From an uncultured Lachnospiraceae bacterium (lineage in GTDB: Bacteria; Bacillota; Clostridia; Lachnospirales; Lachnospiraceae), in assembly GCA_910583835.1 (NCBI GenBank), contig CAJTYM010000027.1, forward strand, positions 1 to 55,245: a DNA stretch of 55,245 nt. Reading direction: 5' to 3'. The position numbers and the translations under genes were made by a program. The notes under the pieces were generated by a model, which did no database searches, was not told the origin of the DNA, and worked only from the letters and a program-made list of their open reading frames with translations. Shown piece after piece: positions 51,201 through 55,245 of this stretch; the stretch's first letter is position 1; every line of letters begins with the position of its first letter.

Positions 51201-52023
51201 TGTCGCTACCCTTAAGGATACCAAGAAGAAACGTGAAATCATTGTCACCAATGAGGAGACAGGGGAGATGAAAGCTTACCTGATTCCCTACGGTTCGCGG
51301 ATTAAGATTTCAGACGGCGCTATCTTAGAGGCGGGCGATGAACTGACCGAAGGCAGCGTGAACCCCCATGATATTTTGAAAATCAAGGGCGTACGTGCCG
51401 TGCAGGATTATATGATTCAGGAAGTGCAGCGAGTTTACCGTCTGCAGGGTGTGGAAATCAATGACAAGCATATTGAAGTGATTGTGCGTCAGATGTTAAA
51501 GAAAATTCGTATTGAAAGTAACGGAGACTCTGATTTCCTGCCAGGCACATTAGTAGACATTCTGGAATACGAGGATACCAATGAACGGCTCAAGGAGGAA
51601 GGTAAAGAGCCGGCTGAGGGCAAACAGGTCATGCTGGGAATTACCAAGGCATCCCTTGCAACCAATTCTTTCCTCTCTGCGGCATCGTTTCAGGAGACGA
51701 CAAAGGTACTGACTGAGGCTGCTATTAAGGGCAAGGTAGACCCCCTGATTGGACTGAAAGAAAATGTGCTGATTGGTAAGCTGATTCCTGCCGGAACGGG
51801 CATGAAACGCTACCACAACATCAAGCTGTCCACAGATATCAATTCCATGGACGATATTTATTTTGAGGAAGAATCGCTGGATTTCAGCTATGAGGCTGAG
51901 GAAAGCGTGGCTGAGGAAAGCGTGGCTCAGGAAGAAGATTTTGAGGAAGAATTTCCAGAAGATATGTTGGAGGAAATTCCCGAAGAAGCTGTAGAGGAAT
52001 TGGTGGAAGCGGAACAGAAATAA
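48292..52023 (+). CDS. rpoC: DNA-directed RNA polymerase subunit beta-prime
   Basis: A 1243-residue subunit. The zinc ribbon (CHCGKYKKIRYKGVVCDRCG), the active-site loop NADFDGDQMAVHLPL with the three catalytic Asp, and the trigger-loop region (TGGVAGNDITQGLPRVEELFEAR) are all present. The C-terminus adds an acidic tail with a 15-bp tandem duplication (EESVAEESVA, 51897-51926). It begins 24 bases after rpoB and ends at a strong terminator. Confidence 0.98.
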   Translation: MPEVMNKEKYQPITFDAIKIGLASPEKIREWSRGEVKKPETINYRTLKPEKDGLFCEKIFGPSKDWECHCGKYKKIRYKGVVCDRCGVEITKASVRRERMGHIELAAPVSHIWYFKGIPSRMGLVLDLSPRTLEKVLYFASYIVLDKGSSDLQYKQVLTEAEYQEAREKFGADFRVGMGAESIKELLEAIDLEKDAVELKTALKDATGQKRARIIKRLEVVEAFRGSGNKPEWMIMDVIPVIPPDLRPMVQLDGGRFATSDLNDLYRRIINRNNRLRRLLELGAPDIIVRNEKRMLQEAVDALIDNGRRGRPVTGPGNRALKSLSDMLKGKSGRFRQNLLGKRVDYSGRSVIVVGPELKIYQCGLPKEMAIELFKPFVMKELVYNGAAHNIKSAKKMVERLQPEVWDVLEEVIKEHPVMLNRAPTLHRLGIQAFEPILVEGKAIKLHPLVCTAFNADFDGDQMAVHLPLSVEAQSECRFLLLSPNNLLKPSDGGPVAVPSQDMVLGIYYLTQERPGALGEGKFFKNVNEAILAYENEALTLHSRITARVERTTADGELVSGNVESTLGRFIFNEILPQDLGFVDRSKPEDLLKLEVDFHVGKKGLKQILEKVINIHGATKTAEVLDDIKSMGYKYSTRAAMTVSISDMTVPAKKPELIQNAQDTVDKITKNYKRGLITEEERYKEVVETWKQTDDILTKELLDGLDKYNNIYMMADSGARGSDKQIKQLAGMRGLMADTTGRTIELPIKSNFREGLDVLEYFMSAHGARKGLSDTALRTADSGYLTRRLVDVSQELIIRDIDCCEGKSIPGMYVKAFMDGKEEIESLQERITGRFSCDTICDAEGNVLVKANHMITPRRAALVMSKGVNEKGEPLTKVKIRTVLTCRSHNGICAKCYGANMATGQAVQVGESVGIIAAQSIGEPGTQLTMRTFHTGGVAGNDITQGLPRVEELFEARKPKGLAIITEFAGVATLKDTKKKREIIVTNEETGEMKAYLIPYGSRIKISDGAILEAGDELTEGSVNPHDILKIKGVRAVQDYMIQEVQRVYRLQGVEINDKHIEVIVRQMLKKIRIESNGDSDFLPGTLVDILEYEDTNERLKEEGKEPAEGKQVMLGITKASLATNSFLSAASFQETTKVLTEAAIKGKVDPLIGLKENVLIGKLIPAGTGMKRYHNIKLSTDINSMDDIYFEEESLDFSYEAEESVAEESVAQEEDFEEEFPEDMLEEIPEEAVEELVEAEQK

Positions 52024-52033
52024 AGAATCATAA

Positions 52034-52069
52034 AAAGCTTCATACGTTATTGCGTATGGAGCTTTTTTT
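52034..52069 (+). terminator. Terminator of rpoBC
   Basis: AAAAGCTTCATACG and CGTATGGAGCTTTT pair around TTATTG, followed by seven T. Confidence 0.92.
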
Positions 52070-52230
52070 AGGTATAGTTATAGTAAGCGACAAAATAATT
52101 TGTCCCTTACTATAACCCCTCCTGGGGGATGCGCACGATTTTGTAAGGAAAATACTGCGTTTCACGCAGCCAAAATCGGCGCAAGCGAACGACAAAAACA
52201 AAATTTTTTGCCGTTCACTATAAACTTTAG
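52070..52230 (+). repeat. Intergenic mosaic element, copy C
   Basis: GTTATAGTAAG-CGACAAA and its complement TTTGTC-CTTACTATAAC (52077-52116) form a hairpin; then GATGCGCAC, CTGCGTTTCACGCAG, ATCGGCGCAAGCGAACG. Shares the hairpin/ATGCGCAC/TCGGCGC order with copies A, B and D though the arm sequences differ. Confidence 0.6.
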
Positions 52231-52285
52231 ATTATATCATATGGATATCAATTATCTAAAATATCCGTCATGAAAGGAGAAGGGC

Positions 52286-55126
52286 ATGAAAAATTTAAGA
52301 AGCAGGTTAATCTCTGCAGTCAGCGTGGCGCTGGCGTTGGTACTGACCGTTACGAGCGGTGCGGGAAATTTCGGCTCAGGCAGGGTTGCTTATGCACAGG
52401 AGGGTATTTCCACATCAGCAGCGGAAGAAATTACGTTGGCAATCAATCAGGAATATGCAGCGGTGGGGGTTCCCCTCACGGTAAGCATGGTCAACGCACC
52501 GCAGGATATGCAGTGTACCTATGAATGGAAAGTCGGCGGAATGGTGAAGGCAACCGGCGAGTCTTATACGCCCGCGAGCAGTGACCTGGAGAAAATGCTG
52601 ACCGTTACGGCAACACCGTCCGGGAGCAATGCCGGCACTTATCAGACCAGCATGTATATTAGCAAACTTCCTGTCGTTTATGTAAATACAGAAGGAAACC
52701 AGGCGATTACCAGCAAGGAAGATTATATCAATGGTCAACTTAAGATACAGGGAAATGTGCAGTACAACCAGGCGAATTCGACTTTGTATGATGGAGCAAT
52801 GAAGATTCGCGGTCGGGGCAACACAACCTGGGGATATGACAAGAAGCCGTATAAGATAAAATTGGATGCCAAAACAGATTTATTTGGCTTCGGAAAGAAT
52901 AAGCATTGGGTGCTTCTGGCAAATTATACCGATGAATCCCATATGAGAAATATGCTTTCCTACAATCTGTCCGGCGAGATGGGGATGCCCTATATGCAGT
53001 CTGTCCATGTGGACCTGGTATTAAATGGGGAATACATGGGAACCTATCAATTCTGTGAACAGGTGAAGATAGCTGGCAGCCGGGTTGATATCCACGATTG
53101 GGAGGACTATGCCGGGGAGGTGGCAAAGGCTGTCTATGCCGCAGAGAAAGAGAAAGGACTGACGAAGGATGACCAGGACAGCATAGAGACGCTGCTTGCC
53201 GAGGAAGATATGGGCTGGATGACGTCTGGGAAGTTCACCTACAACAATAAGGAATACAAAATAGCAGATTATATTGCTGATATGCCGGATTGTACCGGGG
53301 GATTTCTGGTGGAGATGGATTCTTATTATGACGAGTTCTCCAAATTTAAGACCGAAAAAGGGCAGCCCTTGCAGTTTAAAAGCCCGGAGTTTATTGCCAC
53401 CAATGATACGGCGATAAGTTATGTGAAAAATTATATCAATGCATTTGAGCGCGCAGCGAACGAAGCTGATTTTACCACAGATTATAATGGCAAGACGGTT
53501 AGTTATAGCCAGTTGTTCGATATGGATTCCCTCGTGCAGTTCTGGCTGGTAAATGAACTGTTTATGAATGTGGATGCCATGAAAAAGAGCACTTACATGT
53601 ATAAGGATGTCAATGGCCTTTTCAAAATGGGTCCTATCTGGGATATGGACTGGTCTTCCGGCAGCCTTGTGAGTAATTATCAGGGTTCTGGAACATACAA
53701 TGAATGGCAGACCAGGAAATTTTCGGATGAAGCCCAGGCAAATCAATGGTACAAAACCATTATTGAGGATCCCTACTTTGCGGTGAAGGCATATGAACTG
53801 TATACACAGATGCGCGAGAAAATGGGGACCATAGTGGCAAGCGGCGGAACTATGGATACCTGTCAGGCATTGCTTGCAGAGTCCGCCGATGCGAATGCCA
53901 ATCTCTGGTATAAGTGGGAAAATAATAAGAAATTTGCTACACAGGTTACAACCTTAAAGACATATCTTAAGAATCGCCTGAACTGGATGGATACACAGTT
54001 TGCCTCGCCGGAGACGCTGGCGGCCTCATTGGGATATAAAAGTGCAGGCGGCATTGATGTGGAGATAAAAAAGACTGGGAAAGATGATGGCTCTGCCTCA
54101 ATATTGCTTACAGCGAATGTGACGAATGGCAATGTGAAATCTGTGGAATTTTTGGTGAATGGCGTAAAGCTTGGCACAGCCGATGTCACAGGGCAAAAGG
54201 CAGAAATGCAAGTGCCCGGGAGCGTGCTGGTACCTACCGGTTTTTACAACACAGTTCAGGTGTTTGGCCTGGATGCGGGCAGCGGCGTAGTAGCCTCCGG
54301 TGGGAAGAAAGTTACGGATTTTGAAAAATTTTATGCAGAGAAACCGGCAGGTCCGGATAATCCAGATGACCCTGGCAACTCCGGCAACCCCAATAACCCA
54401 GATAATCCTGGCAACTCCGGCAACCCCAATAATCCAGATGACCCTGGCAGTTCCGGCAACCCCAATAATCCAGATAATTCTGGCAGTTCCGGCAACCCCA
54501 ATAACCCAGATAATTCTGGCAATTCCGGCAATTCCGGTAATCCAGAGGTTAAGTCTCCGCTGGAAGCGCCAGCCACAATAAATGCAGCACAACTGAGCGC
54601 CAGCCAGAATGTAAAGGTAACTTTCAGCGAAGTGAATGGCGCGAAAGGGTATGAGGTTTACCGTTCACTTAAGGAAGATGGCGCCTATAAGAAGATTGCC
54701 AGCGTCAAGGCATTGAAATATACAGATAAGAAGGTGCGTAAAGGAAAGGTTTATTATTATAAAGTCAAAGCAACTGCAGAGGAGGCAAAATACAACAGCC
54801 CTCTAAGCACAAGCTTTGCCAAGGTAAAAGTGCTGGCGCGCCCATCGGTTAAGGCAAGTGCGGTAAGGAACGAAAAGATTTCAGTCCGCTGGAATAAGGT
54901 ATCGCTTGCCCAAGGATATGTGGTGTATACATCTGCAAAGAAGACGAAGGGCTATAAAGCGGTAAAGACGATAAACAAACCTGCCGCGGGAAAGACTGCC
55001 ATTAAGGCTTCCGGCAAGGCGAAAAAAATGTATGTAAAGGTAAGGGCATTTTATAAGGAAAAAGGAAAGAAAGGTAAGATTTTCGGACCATATTCCAAGA
55101 CGATTACAGTGAAGGTGAAGAGATGA
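52286..55126 (+). CDS. Secreted CotH-kinase-family protein with Ig-like and FnIII-like domains
   Basis: A 946-residue exported protein. Residues 1-38 are a signal peptide (basic KNLRSRL, hydrophobic core, AYAQ). Then comes a small Ig-like segment (TYEWKVGGMVKATGESYTPA), and residues 135-580 are a CotH domain: KIRGRGNTTWGYDKKPYKIK, GFGKNKHWVLLANYTDES and GPIWDMDWSSG. CotH proteins are atypical kinases of spore coat or surface proteins. A Pro/Asn/Gly linker of 12-residue repeats (about 687-754) leads to C-terminal fibronectin-III-like modules (VKVTFSEVNGAKGYEVYRSL, VSLAQGYVVYTSAKKTKGY) and a very basic end, perhaps for wall binding. GAAAGGAG precedes ATG. Confidence 0.88.
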   Translation: MKNLRSRLISAVSVALALVLTVTSGAGNFGSGRVAYAQEGISTSAAEEITLAINQEYAAVGVPLTVSMVNAPQDMQCTYEWKVGGMVKATGESYTPASSDLEKMLTVTATPSGSNAGTYQTSMYISKLPVVYVNTEGNQAITSKEDYINGQLKIQGNVQYNQANSTLYDGAMKIRGRGNTTWGYDKKPYKIKLDAKTDLFGFGKNKHWVLLANYTDESHMRNMLSYNLSGEMGMPYMQSVHVDLVLNGEYMGTYQFCEQVKIAGSRVDIHDWEDYAGEVAKAVYAAEKEKGLTKDDQDSIETLLAEEDMGWMTSGKFTYNNKEYKIADYIADMPDCTGGFLVEMDSYYDEFSKFKTEKGQPLQFKSPEFIATNDTAISYVKNYINAFERAANEADFTTDYNGKTVSYSQLFDMDSLVQFWLVNELFMNVDAMKKSTYMYKDVNGLFKMGPIWDMDWSSGSLVSNYQGSGTYNEWQTRKFSDEAQANQWYKTIIEDPYFAVKAYELYTQMREKMGTIVASGGTMDTCQALLAESADANANLWYKWENNKKFATQVTTLKTYLKNRLNWMDTQFASPETLAASLGYKSAGGIDVEIKKTGKDDGSASILLTANVTNGNVKSVEFLVNGVKLGTADVTGQKAEMQVPGSVLVPTGFYNTVQVFGLDAGSGVVASGGKKVTDFEKFYAEKPAGPDNPDDPGNSGNPNNPDNPGNSGNPNNPDDPGSSGNPNNPDNSGSSGNPNNPDNSGNSGNSGNPEVKSPLEAPATINAAQLSASQNVKVTFSEVNGAKGYEVYRSLKEDGAYKKIASVKALKYTDKKVRKGKVYYYKVKATAEEAKYNSPLSTSFAKVKVLARPSVKASAVRNEKISVRWNKVSLAQGYVVYTSAKKTKGYKAVKTINKPAAGKTAIKASGKAKKMYVKVRAFYKEKGKKGKIFGPYSKTITVKVKR
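54351..54546 (+). repeat. 36-bp tandem repeats encoding a Pro/Asn/Gly linker
   Basis: About four and a half units encoding PGNSGNPNNPDN and variants (DDP, SSG, DNS). Such repeats change in number by slippage and form an extended spacer between the CotH domain and the C-terminal modules. Confidence 0.85.
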
Positions 55127-55179
55127 AAAAGATTCCTGAACAATGGGAAAATAACTATTCTTCCCCAGTATTATATGGT

Positions 55180-55245
55180 ATACTAGTTGCTATACCATAA
55201 TCACTTCGTGATATGGTATGGTAACCGATGCGCACTACGGCGCGT
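55180..55245 (+). repeat. Intergenic mosaic element, copy D, cut by the window end
   Basis: CTATACCATAATCACTTCG pairs with CGTGATATGGTATGG, then CCGATGCGCACTACGGCGCG, again hairpin followed by GATGCGCAC and GGCGC. The element runs out of the window. Confidence 0.55.

Overview
The window looks like a chromosomal segment from a Clostridia member of the Firmicutes, most likely a flagellated Lachnospiraceae. The signs are strong AGGAGG-type ribosome binding sites, a DUF4179-type anti-sigma partner, a CotH-type secreted protein, sigma-A and sigma-28 promoters, an L10-leader attenuator, and the order rpmG-secE-nusG-rplK-rplA-rplJ-rplL followed later by rpoB-rpoC. The species cannot be named from the sequence.

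Layout: (1) 91-27713 is a glycan locus that ends against flagellar genes. It holds nucleotide-sugar enzymes: a UDP-sugar dehydrogenase, five SDRs, a ColD-type 3-dehydratase, ManC, ManA, an FdtA-like ketoisomerase, a sugar C-methyltransferase and a sugar aminotransferase. It also holds four glycosyltransferase-like proteins. Between these blocks lie A/T-richer modular genes: two methyltransferases, a radical SAM protein, a GT2 fusion, a beta-propeller-like protein and a CitC-like adenylyltransferase. Five of the modular proteins carry the same kind of small Rossmann-like domain, and two genes carry G9 or G10 homopolymers that could make them phase variable. (2) 27894-30396 has a short flagellin (sigma-A promoter) facing a FliD-like protein (sigma-28 promoter). 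A flagellin glycan is therefore a reasonable guess for the product of region 1, though not proven. (3) 30630-34376 is the ribosomal/transcription block with two strong promoters and an L10 leader. (4) 34656-42200 is a five-gene cassette placed between rplL and rpoB. Its families and order match the Campylobacter jejuni O-methyl phosphoramidate pathway (Cj1418-Cj1417-Cj1416-Cj1415). Here a methyltransferase is fused to the glutamine kinase and a LicD-type transferase is inserted. (5) 42464-44190 is an ECF sigma factor with its anti-sigma partner. (6) 44395-52023 is rpoB-rpoC with its own promoter and terminator. (7) 52286-55126 is a secreted CotH-family protein.

The strongest candidate for an undescribed system is the Gram-positive phosphoramidate cassette: glutamine kinase, CTP:phosphoglutamine cytidylyltransferase, gamma-glutamyl-CDP-amidate hydrolase and CDP-amidate kinase, with a LicD/CDP-glycerol-transferase-like protein as the likely transferase. 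Second are the phase-variable modular glycan genes. Third is a family of hairpin-plus-ATGCGCAC intergenic elements, one of which sits between the L10 attenuator and rplJ.

All family assignments come from reading motifs by eye; no database search was run.
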